Positions 8,243-16,721 of a stretch of DNA of 64,000 nucleotides are shown piece by piece. Below the pieces are notes generated by a model. That model was not told the DNA's origin. It saw nothing but the letters and a program-made list of their open reading frames with translations, and ran no database searches. This DNA comes from Candidatus Rokuibacteriota bacterium (GTDB lineage Bacteria; Methylomirabilota; Methylomirabilia; Rokubacteriales; CSP1-6), in contig QHTE01000049.1 in NCBI GenBank assembly GCA_003220685.1, positions 79,566 to 143,565 of the forward strand, written 5' to 3'. Position numbers and translations under genes: made by a program. Positions within the stretch are counted from its first letter, which is position 1; the number at the start of each line of letters is the position of its first letter.

Positions 8243-9013
8243 TCAGCCCAGGAAGCGCCGCTCCGGATCGAGGGCCCTGAGCATCTCGAGCTCCTCGTCG
8301 GACGGCGGCTCCGTGGTCTCGATGCGCGGCGCCTCGAGGAGCGCGAACCCGGTATTCTGGCGGACCGTGTCCGTCGAGACGCCGGGGTGCGTGGCCTCGA
8401 TCCGCATGCGCTTGCTGTCGGGATCGAAGCCGAGGATGCCGAGCGTCGTGACGACGCGGGAGACGCCGCCGAAGAGCAGACCGGCGGCCCGGCGCGAGCC
8501 GTCGCCCCGGACCCAGGATGGGCTCGTGACGAAATCGACGCGCTCGACGAAGCGCCGCTTCTCGTGCGCCGTCACGATAATCACCTCGCGGCAGAGCGAC
8601 GCGATGTCGTTGGCGCCGCCGGTTCCGGGCAGGCGTACTTTCGGGTGCCAGTAGTCGGCGCCCAGCACGCTCGTGTTGATGTTGCCGTACTGATCGATCT
8701 GGGCCCCGCCCATGAAGCCGACGTCCACGAAGCCGCGCTGGGCGAAGAGGAAGGCGTCGGTGATGCCCGGCAGCATCGTCGCCCGGTGGCCCGCGCGCAT
8801 CTCGTTGGTGGACACCGGCAGCCGGCCCGGGGCGATCTCGGGGCCGATGATGCCGCCCTCGATGACCATCGTCAGCCGCGGCGCATGGCGGCGCTTGGCG
8901 AGCGCCGCGGCCAGGAGCGGCACGCCGACCCCCGCGAAGACGGTCGTGTCGTCGCGAAGCTGACGCGCCGCGATCACAGCCAAGAGCTCCGAGGCGTTGA
9001 AGCGCTCGGTCAT
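8243..9013 (-). CDS. Family I CoA-transferase, beta subunit
   Basis: Beta subunit of a heterodimeric family I CoA-transferase, 256 residues. The segment VIEGGIIGPE (about residues 50-59) lies where the catalytic glutamate loop is found in the family. It is followed by FMGGAQIDQYGNINTSVLG and the glycine-rich GTGGANDIA, both typical of glutaconate/3-oxoadipate CoA-transferase and IpdB-like proteins. It pairs with the alpha gene 61 bp upstream. The role would be CoA activation of a carboxylic acid, or, as in IpdAB, hydrolytic ring opening of a CoA thioester. Sequence alone does not separate these. Confidence 0.88.
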   Translation of the reverse strand: MTERFNASELLAVIAARQLRDDTTVFAGVGVPLLAAALAKRRHAPRLTMVIEGGIIGPEIAPGRLPVSTNEMRAGHRATMLPGITDAFLFAQRGFVDVGFMGGAQIDQYGNINTSVLGADYWHPKVRLPGTGGANDIASLCREVIIVTAHEKRRFVERVDFVTSPSWVRGDGSRRAAGLLFGGVSRVVTTLGILGFDPDSKRMRIEATHPGVSTDTVRQNTGFALLEAPRIETTEPPSDEELEMLRALDPERRFLG

Positions 9014-9074
9014 TGTATCGAGCGCGCGAGCCCGGCGACCACCGAGGGTGGCCTGACACAGGCGCTTGGCTTGG

Positions 9075-10046
9075 TCACCGGGTCAGCTCCTTCGCGCGTT
9101 TGGCCTGGAGCGCCATGCGCTCGCCGCCGAAGAGGTCGAGGTAGTCGCTCCACGTGGGCGGCCCGTAGACGTAGCGCTCGAGATAGTCGCCGACGGCCGC
9201 GGGCCCACTCCGGTCGATCGCGGCGCAGTACTCGGCGAAGTGGTCATAGTCCGCCTCGTAGAGACCGTAGCATTCGTGCGGGAACGAGCCGAAGGGCACG
9301 TGCACGAGGGCGTCGACGAGGAACCCGGGCACCACCGTGCGGTCGGGATACCGCCGCGTCTCTTCCTCGGAAATGATCTCCTCGGTCGATACCAGCACCG
9401 TCGTCGCCGCCCGCGCGATGTCGGCGTCCATGTGCGGGTAGCCGTCGATCTGGCAGTTGCCGAAGCGGTCGGCGCGGTGCACGTGCAGGAGCGCCACGTC
9501 CGGAAACAGCGCCGGCACCGCCGCCACGGTCTCGCCGGTGTAGGGATCCTGCACCGTCTTGAGGCCGCCGACCCCGACCAGATCCGAGCCGAGCATCGTG
9601 AGCGCGGGCAGGAACGGCACGCCCATCGCGCCGGCGCGGAAGCGCAATCCCAGCGCCAGGTGGCTCCACTCCTCCAGCGCGACCGCGCCCGTCTCCACGT
9701 AGTGGCGGAGGATCTTCGACACTCCCCACGGCAGCCCGATGGACATCCACGCCGTCGTGACGCGGCTGACGGCGCCGGCGGCCATGAACAGCTCGCCCTC
9801 GTTGCAGGTGAGATTGCGCGCGAGCGTGAGGCCGCGGCGCCGCTGGCGGAGGATCTCGCGCATGAGCGCCAGGGGCGTGCGCGAGAAGAGGCAGCCGCCG
9901 ACGCCGATCTGGTCGCCGTCCTTGACGCGGCCGACCGCGTCCTCGAGGCTCGTGAGCTTCTCGGCCGCCGACTTGGCCTTGGCCTCTACGCGGCGGCGCG
10001 CCGCGATGAAGTCGTACTCGGCCGGGTTCAGGTGAGGATCTCCCAC
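9075..10046 (-). CDS. Family I CoA-transferase, alpha subunit
   Basis: Alpha subunit partner of the preceding gene, 323 residues from the GTG at 10046. The segment DGDQIGVGGCLFSRTPLAL is the family CoA-binding loop, and ADRFGNCQIDGYPHMDADIA is a conserved alpha-subunit block. The open frame extends further upstream but is then antisense to the cysteine-synthase-like gene. The start is uncertain: the GTG lies within the upstream gene (19-bp overlap) and lacks a clear ribosome site, whereas an in-frame CTG at 10031 has GGGAG 8 bp before it. Family resemblance to IpdA/glutaconate CoA-transferase alpha is clear; the substrate is not. Confidence 0.88.
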   Translation of the reverse strand: MGDPHLNPAEYDFIAARRRVEAKAKSAAEKLTSLEDAVGRVKDGDQIGVGGCLFSRTPLALMREILRQRRRGLTLARNLTCNEGELFMAAGAVSRVTTAWMSIGLPWGVSKILRHYVETGAVALEEWSHLALGLRFRAGAMGVPFLPALTMLGSDLVGVGGLKTVQDPYTGETVAAVPALFPDVALLHVHRADRFGNCQIDGYPHMDADIARAATTVLVSTEEIISEEETRRYPDRTVVPGFLVDALVHVPFGSFPHECYGLYEADYDHFAEYCAAIDRSGPAAVGDYLERYVYGPPTWSDYLDLFGGERMALQAKRAKELTR

Positions 10047-11074
10047 TTCGGCTGGTAGCGATCGAGCTCGCGCCGCGTCCGCGGATCCATCGGATGCTCG
10101 CGCTCCGGGACCTCGACGTGCTTGTCCTCGCCGCAGAGCGCGGTCGTGAAGTACCGCTGGCCTGTGTCGTTGGCCATCGTCACGATCGACGGCAGATCCG
10201 GGCGATGGCGGGCCAGCTTGAGCGCGGCGGCGACGTTGCAGCCGGTGGAGATGCCGCAGAAGATGCCTTCCTCCGCGGCGAGCCGCCGCGCCATCACCAG
10301 GCTCTCCTCGGTGGTGGTGGTGATGACCCCTGAAAGCAGGGCGACGTCGAGATTCTCGGGAATGAATCCGTCGCCGATGCCCTCGATGCCGTGCGGTCCC
10401 CACTCGCGCCGCGCGAGCAGCGCGCACTCCTCGGGCTCGACGGCGTAGAGTCGTACGCGCGCGTCGCGCTCGCGCAGGAAGCGTCCGACGCCCGTGAGCG
10501 TGCCGCCGCTGCCCTGCGAGGCGACGAAGGCGCCGACGATCCCGCCGGCCTGCTCCCAGATCTCGGGGCCGGTCGTCCGGTAGTGAGCCTCGACGTTGTC
10601 GGCGTTGTCGAACTGTCCGGGCACCCAGTAGCCGGTGCGGTCGCCCGCGCGGATCTGCTCCAGGCGCGAGAGCGACAGGTCGACGTCGCTCTCGCCCCCC
10701 GGGGTGAAGACGAGGTCGGCGCCGTAGGCGCGCATGATCTTCTTGCGCTCGTCGCTCATGCCCTCGGGCATGACGATCGTGCAGCGGTAGCCCTTGACGG
10801 CGGCCACGAACGCGCAGGCGATGCCGGCGTTGCCGGTCGAGCACTCGAGCACGCGCATGCCCGGGCGCAGGTCGCCCCGCGCCTCGGCGCGCTCGAACAT
10901 GTGGAGATAGATGCGGTCCTTGAGACTGCCGGTGGCGCCGTACCACTCGAGCTTGAGATGGATCGGCGGCGTGACGCCGGCGGTCACGCGGTTGAGCGTG
11001 ACGAGCGGCGTGCGCCCCACCGCCTGGGCGATCGACCCGAGCGCACTACGATAGGCATCCCAGAGAATCGTCAC
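10028..11074 (-). CDS. Cysteine-synthase-like PLP-dependent enzyme
   Basis: Fold type II PLP enzyme of the cysteine synthase/cystathionine beta-synthase family, about 348 residues. The PLP lysine is Lys52 in GATGSLKDR. The substrate loop is STGNAG (79-84) and the phosphate-binding loop is GSGGT in SQGSGGTLTG. The body is complete, with no CBS domains. I chose the GTG at 11074 because the family N-terminus (QAVGRTPLVTLNRV) begins just after it, although no strong ribosome site is visible. It could be a true O-acetylserine sulfhydrylase or a beta-elimination/replacement enzyme serving the catabolic cluster it heads. Confidence 0.85.
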   Translation of the reverse strand: MTILWDAYRSALGSIAQAVGRTPLVTLNRVTAGVTPPIHLKLEWYGATGSLKDRIYLHMFERAEARGDLRPGMRVLECSTGNAGIACAFVAAVKGYRCTIVMPEGMSDERKKIMRAYGADLVFTPGGESDVDLSLSRLEQIRAGDRTGYWVPGQFDNADNVEAHYRTTGPEIWEQAGGIVGAFVASQGSGGTLTGVGRFLRERDARVRLYAVEPEECALLARREWGPHGIEGIGDGFIPENLDVALLSGVITTTTEESLVMARRLAAEEGIFCGISTGCNVAAALKLARHRPDLPSIVTMANDTGQRYFTTALCGEDKHVEVPEREHPMDPRTRRELDRYQPKWEILT

Positions 11075-11112
11075 GGGAGCGTGATTGTACCCGAAATCCC
11101 AAGTGGCCGGCC

Positions 11113-11499
11113 TCACACCACGCCGCTCGTGTCGAAGGCGGCGGGGATGTGGCGGATCTCGAAGCGCCCGTCGCCGCGGGGCGTGACCGCGACGACGTCG
11201 AACCGACAGTGCGCCTCGGCGATACGCATCCATTTCAGATAGCCCTGGGCCAGGCGAATGAGCCGTCTCCGCTTCCACCACGACACGGCGGCGGCAGGCC
11301 CGTCGGCCCAGCGCTCCTGCCGGCACTTGACCTCGACGAAGACCCAGACCTCGCGATCGCGGCAGACCAGATCGATCTCGCCGTGGCGGAGCTTCACGTT
11401 GCGCGCGACGATGCGAAGCCCCGAGCGCTCGAGCAGCTTCGCCGCTGCCTCTTCGGCCGCGCGTCCGAGCGCGTGACGGGGGTCGCCCATGCTCGGCAT
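11113..11499 (-). CDS. yraN: YraN family (UPF0102) nuclease-like protein
   Basis: Small cytoplasmic protein with the Holliday-junction-resolvase/restriction-nuclease-like core: GEIDLVCRD (40-48) then VFVEVKCR (53-60), giving the E...D...ExK arrangement. 128 residues matches the family. A second ATG nine bases in (11490) is equally possible as the start. In many bacteria yraN follows rnhB; here rnhB is at 32.3 kb, so the gene has been separated from that cluster. The biochemical function of the family is not firmly established. Confidence 0.9.
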   Translation of the reverse strand: MPSMGDPRHALGRAAEEAAAKLLERSGLRIVARNVKLRHGEIDLVCRDREVWVFVEVKCRQERWADGPAAAVSWWKRRRLIRLAQGYLKWMRIAEAHCRFDVVAVTPRGDGRFEIRHIPAAFDTSGVV

Positions 11500-11536
11500 C
11501 GTGAACGAGCCGGCGCCCGCTGAAAATGTCCAATGT

Positions 11537-11553
11537 TTCCGGCGTCGCCGGAA
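11537..11553. promoter_or_regulatory. Perfect palindrome in divergent intergenic region (possible operator)
   Basis: Eight-base arms (TTCCGGCG and its complement) around a single central T. It lies in the 233-bp space between the divergent yraN gene and the secreted-protein gene. It could be a dimeric regulator site or a compact hairpin. Nothing else in this spacer looks like a gene. Confidence 0.35.
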
Positions 11554-11732
11554 CGATGCGCCGATTTCCAGAAGATGGACAGTTCGTGGTCGGAGAGTTC
11601 CGCGCGCTGGCTCGAACCTCGCCGCGGATCGCCGAGCGAATTCGCGAGTCGCGGACGCAAGGGCTCGATTCTCGAGACTTTCGCAAGCGACGAACGCGCT
11701 GGCACGACTCCTGCTGCCCTTGCGTGGCAGCC

Positions 11733-12452
11733 ATGACGAACCAGCCTCTGCGAACCGTTGGATTGATCCTGACCTTGCTGATCCTGTCGACCGCCGGCTA
11801 CGCTGCCGATCGCGACGAGGTGACCGGCGCCACCGGGGTCACGCTGTACGAGATCAGCGAACGGGTCACGTTCGATCAAGCAGAGGGCGTGATCCACAGG
11901 AACGCCACCGCACCTCTGCAAGGATTTGCAGCGCTCGGGACGCCGCTGTGTCCGGCGGAGCTCCTGATCTCGGTCCCGCGTATCGTGAGCTGCACCGTCA
12001 TCGCCGCCGGCACCGACAGTGTGTCGACCGTGAGTGGCCGTGGCCCCGTCAGCGGCACGTTCGACGTGGTCATCAACGCGCCGGGCAATAGCTCCGTCCA
12101 CGTCCCGGACCTGCCGGTGATCAGCGGGACCTTCAGCGGTGCGGTCGACCTGTCGCTCGCCGTTCTCCACCACATCCCGCTCGGCTCGATCGCCGGGACC
12201 TTCACCATTACGCAGACCGCCGACCCCGCGACCGGACTGATGGCCGCGCTCCCGCAGCCCGTCGTCCTGCCCTTCAAGGGGACGTTTCGCATGCCCTTCA
12301 GGCTCGGTGCGCACGGCAGATTCGAGCGGAGCGAGCGTAACCAGGGCGCATTCTATCTGGCCGACGACTTCCGCACCCTCGTGCCCGTCGGGGCGTTCGA
12401 GCGCTCCACCGGCTTTCCCGATGTCCGCCTCGAAGTGCGCTTCGGAAACTAG
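11733..12452 (+). CDS. Secreted protein of unknown function
   Basis: 239 residues from the ATG at 11733; the frame is open further upstream but that part has no signal-peptide sense. A Sec signal peptide is clear: MTNQPLRTVGLILTLLILST then AGYAA with cleavage near residue 25. The mature part is rich in beta-strand-like alternations (VTLYEISERVTF, SGTFDVVINAPG, GTFTITQTA), suggesting an all-beta periplasmic or surface protein. I do not recognise a family. It ends 9 bp before the TVP38 gene, so the two may be co-transcribed. Confidence 0.7.
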   Translation: MTNQPLRTVGLILTLLILSTAGYAADRDEVTGATGVTLYEISERVTFDQAEGVIHRNATAPLQGFAALGTPLCPAELLISVPRIVSCTVIAAGTDSVSTVSGRGPVSGTFDVVINAPGNSSVHVPDLPVISGTFSGAVDLSLAVLHHIPLGSIAGTFTITQTADPATGLMAALPQPVVLPFKGTFRMPFRLGAHGRFERSERNQGAFYLADDFRTLVPVGAFERSTGFPDVRLEVRFGN

Positions 12453-12460
12453 AAACCGCG

Positions 12461-13213
12461 TTGGACGCCGCGGCCGACCGCGACGACGCCAGCCCTGATC
12501 GTCTCCCGGGCAGACTGGTGAGCACGACGTTACGGTGGGGGATCGGCGGCTTGTGCGCCGCCGCGTTCGTCGGATTCGGCGTCTGGCTCGTGATGAGCGA
12601 TGCGTTGGCGTACCGGTTCGTCACCCGCCTCTACCTGGACAAGGGGTTCCTCAAGCACACGCTGCGAGAGTGGGGCCTCCTCGCGCCCGTCGTCTTCATC
12701 GGCCTTCAGGGGCTTCAGGTCGTCATCGCCCCGATTCCGGGTCAGCTGACGGCGATCCTGGGTGGCTACCTCTTCGGCCAATGGGCGGGACTGCTCTACT
12801 CGACGATCGGTCTGACGTTGGGATCTGTCGCAGCCTTCGGGATAGGTCGGTGGCTCGGTGTCCGGTTCGTTCAGCGGCTCGTGAGTCCGGACATCTGGCA
12901 GAAGATGGGTCTCATCATCGAGGCGGAGGGAGCCATCCTCTGTTTCGTGATCTTTTTGGTTCCGGGCCTCCCGAAGGACATGACGTGCTACCTCTTCGGC
13001 CTGAGTCCCATGCCGTTCAGGGTCTTTGCGTTGGTCTCCACCCTCGGCCGCATCCCCGACACATGGGTCGCTTCCGCGCAGGGCGCCCACGCAGCATCGG
13101 GCGACTACGTTCACGTGATCCTACTGACGGCCATCGTCGTGGCGGTCGCGCTGCCGCTGTACTGCTACCGGAATCAGCTCATCGAGTGCTTTCGCGGTAA
13201 GCCGCCCCGCTGA
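12461..13213 (+). CDS. TVP38/TMEM64 (DedA-superfamily) membrane protein
   Basis: Polytopic inner-membrane protein, about 250 residues. The family core is the re-entrant segment APIPGQLTAILGGYLFGQWAG followed by GSVAAFGIGRWLG, then a second GLPKDMTCYLFGLSPM segment. TVP38/DedA proteins are thought to move lipids or small molecules across the membrane. The start is uncertain: a TTG at 12461 without a good ribosome site, or a GTG at 12518 that still leaves the first helix intact. It follows the secreted-protein gene closely on the same strand. Confidence 0.85.
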   Translation: MDAAADRDDASPDRLPGRLVSTTLRWGIGGLCAAAFVGFGVWLVMSDALAYRFVTRLYLDKGFLKHTLREWGLLAPVVFIGLQGLQVVIAPIPGQLTAILGGYLFGQWAGLLYSTIGLTLGSVAAFGIGRWLGVRFVQRLVSPDIWQKMGLIIEAEGAILCFVIFLVPGLPKDMTCYLFGLSPMPFRVFALVSTLGRIPDTWVASAQGAHAASGDYVHVILLTAIVVAVALPLYCYRNQLIECFRGKPPR

Positions 13214-13241
13214 TTGCCGCGGGCGCCCGATCCGGCCATGG

Positions 13242-13313
13242 CGTGCCTCCCACGGACGGCGTACGCTTGAATCGGCCCCGGCGGCGCCCGCATCTCTAGG
13301 AGTGGGAGGCACG
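13242..13313 (+). promoter_or_regulatory. 12-bp inverted repeat that would pair with the pirin ribosome site
   Basis: CGTGCCTCCCAC at 13242-13253 is the exact complement of GTGGGAGGCACG at 13302-13313. The second arm contains the GGGAGG ribosome site of the pirin gene (ATG at 13316). In RNA the two arms could pair across a 48-nt loop and hide the ribosome site. Whether this is functional is unknown. Confidence 0.4.
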
Positions 13314-13315
13314 AC

Positions 13316-14188
13316 ATGAGCCAGTCGTCACGCCCGGTCACGCACGTCGTCACGCCCGAGCCCGTCGTCGAGGGGGCCGGCGTCCATCTCCGCCGGAGCA
13401 TCGGTACCCGCCGGCTCGACCATCTCGACCCGTTCCTGCTGCTCGACCACTTCGAGTCGGTTAAGCCGGCCGACTACGAGGCGGGGTTCCCGTATCATCC
13501 CCATCGCGGCATCGAGACCGTCACGCTCGTCCGCAAGGGCGAGGTCAAGCACGGCGACTCGCTCGGTCACCAGGGCTCGATCGGCGCCGGCGACATCCAG
13601 TGGATGACGTCCGGCAGCGGCATCCTTCACGAGGAGATGCCGCAGGTGCGCCCCGAGGGCATCGCCGGCTTGCAGCTCTGGCTCAACCTGCCGGCGCGGG
13701 ACAAGATGAGCCGGCCGAAGTACCGCGACCTCCAGGGCGAGCGCCTGGCCGAAACGAAGACCGAGGACGGAGCCAGCATCCGCGTGATCGCGGGCGAGGC
13801 GCAGGGCGGACGATTCTCCGGTCCGGTCGAGGGGCTGGCCGTCGCGCCGAAGTTCATCGACGTCGTGCTGCCGCCGGGCGCCACGTTCCGTGAAGAGGTG
13901 CCGCGCGGCCACACGGCGTTCGCCTACGTCGACCACGGCGAGGTCCGCTTCGCCGCCGAGGGGAAAGCCGCGCACGCGCCGTCGCTCGTCATCTTCGGCG
14001 AGGGCGACGTCGTCGAGGCGTCGGCGGGTCCGGCCGGCGGGCGCTTCCTGCTCGCCGCGGCCCGACCGCTCCACGAGCCGATCGCGCGCTACGGCCCGTT
14101 CGTGATGAACACCCGCGCGGAGATCGAGCAGACTCTGGAAGATCTCCGCGGCGGACGCTTCGCGCGCGCCGAGCCCCGGGACGAGTAG
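13316..14188 (+). CDS. Pirin family protein
   Basis: Bicupin pirin, 290 residues, normal length. The N-terminal cupin carries the metal site: His61 and His63 in YHPHRGIETVT, then His105 and Glu107 in GSGILHEEMP. All four ligands are present, so Fe binding and the quercetinase-type activity reported for some pirins are possible. The C-terminal cupin (about 190-270) is present. A good GGGAGG site lies 7 bp before the ATG. It is convergent with the carboxymuconolactone decarboxylase remnant. Confidence 0.93.
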   Translation: MSQSSRPVTHVVTPEPVVEGAGVHLRRSIGTRRLDHLDPFLLLDHFESVKPADYEAGFPYHPHRGIETVTLVRKGEVKHGDSLGHQGSIGAGDIQWMTSGSGILHEEMPQVRPEGIAGLQLWLNLPARDKMSRPKYRDLQGERLAETKTEDGASIRVIAGEAQGGRFSGPVEGLAVAPKFIDVVLPPGATFREEVPRGHTAFAYVDHGEVRFAAEGKAAHAPSLVIFGEGDVVEASAGPAGGRFLLAAARPLHEPIARYGPFVMNTRAEIEQTLEDLRGGRFARAEPRDE

Positions 14189-14191
14189 GGT

Positions 14192-14547
14192 CTACGTCGG
14201 AAACGGCGCGCTGCGCGGCTCCGGCACGCCTCGTCGGAGAGCGTCGCCGAGTCGTGCAGCTCGTCGACCATCCGGATCAGCAGGCGCTCCTCGTCGGTCC
14301 AGGCGGGCTCGTTCGCGTCGCCGCGCACGGTCGCGCGGACCTGCTCCGGCGTGAGCCCCGCGCGCTGGGCGAAGAACGCGATGTGCACTCCCCACTCGTA
14401 GCCGCAGCCGCAGCGCGCGCAAGTGCGGTCGATCACGATCTCGCGGTGCCGCAGCGAGACCGGCCCGCGGTCGAGCAAGCTGCCGAACACCTTCTGGAGC
14501 TCCGGCGCATACCTCGGACGCCATCGGCGCGCCGTACACCGAGGCAT
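14192..14547 (-). pseudogene. Remnant of a carboxymuconolactone decarboxylase (AhpD-like) gene
   Basis: A central stretch is clearly of this family: GPVSLRHREIVIDRTCARCG, then CGYEWGVHIAFFAQRAGLTP and DEERLLIRMVDELHD. The CxxC-like CARCGC cysteines are in place. The frame is lost at both ends. Upstream of about 14490 the expected N-terminal helices are absent and another frame carries unrelated protein-like sequence. Downstream of about 14215 the C-terminal helix bundle is replaced by out-of-frame sequence that runs into the 3' end of the pirin gene. I read it as a decayed, truncated gene. A sequencing indel could account for one end but not both. Confidence 0.65.
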
Positions 14548-14634
14548 ATGCGACCGGATACGGCCCGAGGTCGGCGACGAAGAGATCGTCGAGGACGCCG
14601 CCAGTCCGCCCGCGTCAGCTCCTTGAGCATGCGC

Positions 14635-14880
14635 TCATTTCTTGCCCCAGCGCCAGCTCGGCGGTTCGCCCGTGACGTAGCACACGGCGACGAGCACGCC
14701 GCAGAGGATCGCCGTGTACGCGACGAAGGAGCCCGGCCGTTGCGCGGGAAGGAAGACCGCCGCGCCCACCACGAGGAGGACGAAGAAGACCGCCAGCACG
14801 AGCCAGCCCCGCCACGTGCGAGGCGGGCCCCATCCCCATCCATACCGCTTCGCGGGAAACCAGTACCTGGGCGCCGCCAC
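14635..14880 (-). CDS. Small two-helix membrane protein
   Basis: 81 residues from the GTG at 14880, which follows the stop of the upstream lipoprotein gene by 2 bp. The N-terminus APRYWFPAKRYGWGWGPP is an aromatic motif I have seen in small uncharacterised proteins. Two membrane segments follow (about 25-46 and 52-71) and the protein ends GEPPSWRWGKK. Function is unknown. Tight spacing with the inhibitor-like lipoprotein suggests co-expression. Confidence 0.7.
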   Translation of the reverse strand: MAAPRYWFPAKRYGWGWGPPRTWRGWLVLAVFFVLLVVGAAVFLPAQRPGSFVAYTAILCGVLVAVCYVTGEPPSWRWGKK

Positions 14881-14882
14881 GA

Positions 14883-15308
14883 CTACTGCACGGTGACGGA
14901 GTACGTCGCGATCTGAGCGGGCGCGACGCCCTGCTCCCAGGGGCGACGGTACTCGAAGCGCAGCTGTTGCTGGCCCGGCTTGAGCGGCGCGAGCTTCCAG
15001 ATCTCGGTCCCGCCGGCGCCGACGGCCCCGCCGGTGCTCCGAGCGGCTTCGAAGGTCGACGGGCCGTCGACTCTGAGCACCGCGTCTTTCGGCTCGACGT
15101 AGATCCAGCGGTAGCCCGTCGTCGGATTGCTCGGCAGGCGCACGACCAGGTCCTGACCCGAGGCGAGCGCGACGCTCGTGCCGGACTGGGCGGCGCTCAC
15201 GGTCACGGGCTCGGGCGGAGGCTTCGGGGCGGGCTTGAACAGGCCGCACGCCGCGACGATCACCACCACGAGAGTCAGGGCGCCCGTTGCCAGGACTCGC
15301 TGACGCAC
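14883..15308 (-). CDS. Chagasin-like (I42) protease inhibitor lipoprotein
   Basis: 141 residues. The GTG start at 15308 was chosen because GAGGAGG lies 6-7 bp upstream; a longer frame to 15347 lacks this. The lipobox VAAC puts the lipidated Cys at residue 21, so the protein is anchored in the envelope. Then come the three chagasin loops: NPTTGY (61-66), GAGGTE (97-102) and RPWE (122-125). These wedge into papain-type cysteine protease active sites in characterised members. A role in restraining periplasmic or external cysteine proteases is inferred. Confidence 0.87.
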   Translation of the reverse strand: MRQRVLATGALTLVVVIVAACGLFKPAPKPPPEPVTVSAAQSGTSVALASGQDLVVRLPSNPTTGYRWIYVEPKDAVLRVDGPSTFEAARSTGGAVGAGGTEIWKLAPLKPGQQQLRFEYRRPWEQGVAPAQIATYSVTVQ

Positions 15309-15395
15309 TGTCCGCCTCCTCGTGCGCGTCGTGCCGCTCGGCGACACGCCAGCAGGGTAGCACCGGGAGCGCCGGCCCGCCTCTGGAGCCCCTCC

Positions 15396-15997
15396 CTACG
15401 TGGCCAGATGCCGCTCGATGTGAGGGGCAATCTCGTCCGCCCGCTCCAGGACGAGGTCGTGTGTTCCTCCCGGGAAACGACCAGCTCGGCGCGCGGGAAC
15501 AGCTGCGCGAGCCGTCTCCCGACCGCCACCGGGCTGATCGGGTCCGCGTCTCCCCACAAGAGGAGCACGGGCATGGTGATCTCGCGTAACCGCTCGGTGA
15601 AGTCGCGGCGCTCGTCGGCGAACCACGATGGCAATCCAGGATTGCTCTTCCGGAAGCTGGGCCGCCAGTCCTGAGCGCCCAGCGCCGCCACGTCGATTCC
15701 GCCCGACGTGACCGAGAGCACGAGGTGCCGCACCAGACTCGGTTTCTCGAGCGCGGCCCTGACCGCGATGATGCCTCCCATCGACTGCGCGAGCAGCGCT
15801 ACGGGGCCCGTGATATCGCCAACGACGCGCGCGACCAGATCGTCGATTCCTCTGACACCCGGCTCCGCCGGCACGCCGCCGAATCCGGGCCAGGCGACGA
15901 ACCGGCGCGCGGCGGGATGGCAGAGCTTCGCGCTCACCGGCTTCCAGAACTGGACGTTGCCGGAGGCGCCGGGCAGGAACATCAGTGTCTGCGTCAT
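15396..15997 (-). CDS. Alpha/beta hydrolase, frameshifted near its 3' end
   Basis: Alpha/beta hydrolase fold protein of about 200 residues. The oxyanion strand is MFLPGASG, the nucleophile Ser72 is in LLAQSMGG, and the acid region is LLLWGDADPIS. After RAELVV (about 15480) the reading frame breaks. The expected histidine segment PGGTHDLVLERADEIAPHIE continues in another frame and ends at 15396, whereas the original frame runs on to 15275 with unrelated sequence. One missing base near 15474-15480 explains this. It may be a sequencing error or a recent mutation. The start is the ATG at 15997, after AAGGG and 9 bp from the livF stop. Confidence 0.7.
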
Positions 15998-16006
15998 CAC
16001 ACCCTT

Positions 16007-16711
<705 letters not shown>

Positions 16712-16721
16712 CGCCGGTGAC

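Noticed and set aside
5676-9059. A single 1127-codon minus-strand frame that could suggest a giant fusion protein
   Set aside because: Only the last 308 codons encode a protein family (DapA-like). The rest is low-complexity Arg/Ala/Gly sequence in the wrong frame of three well-supported genes.
8243-10046. Steroid-degrading IpdAB
   Set aside because: The resemblance is at family level and no other steroid-catabolic genes are in the window.
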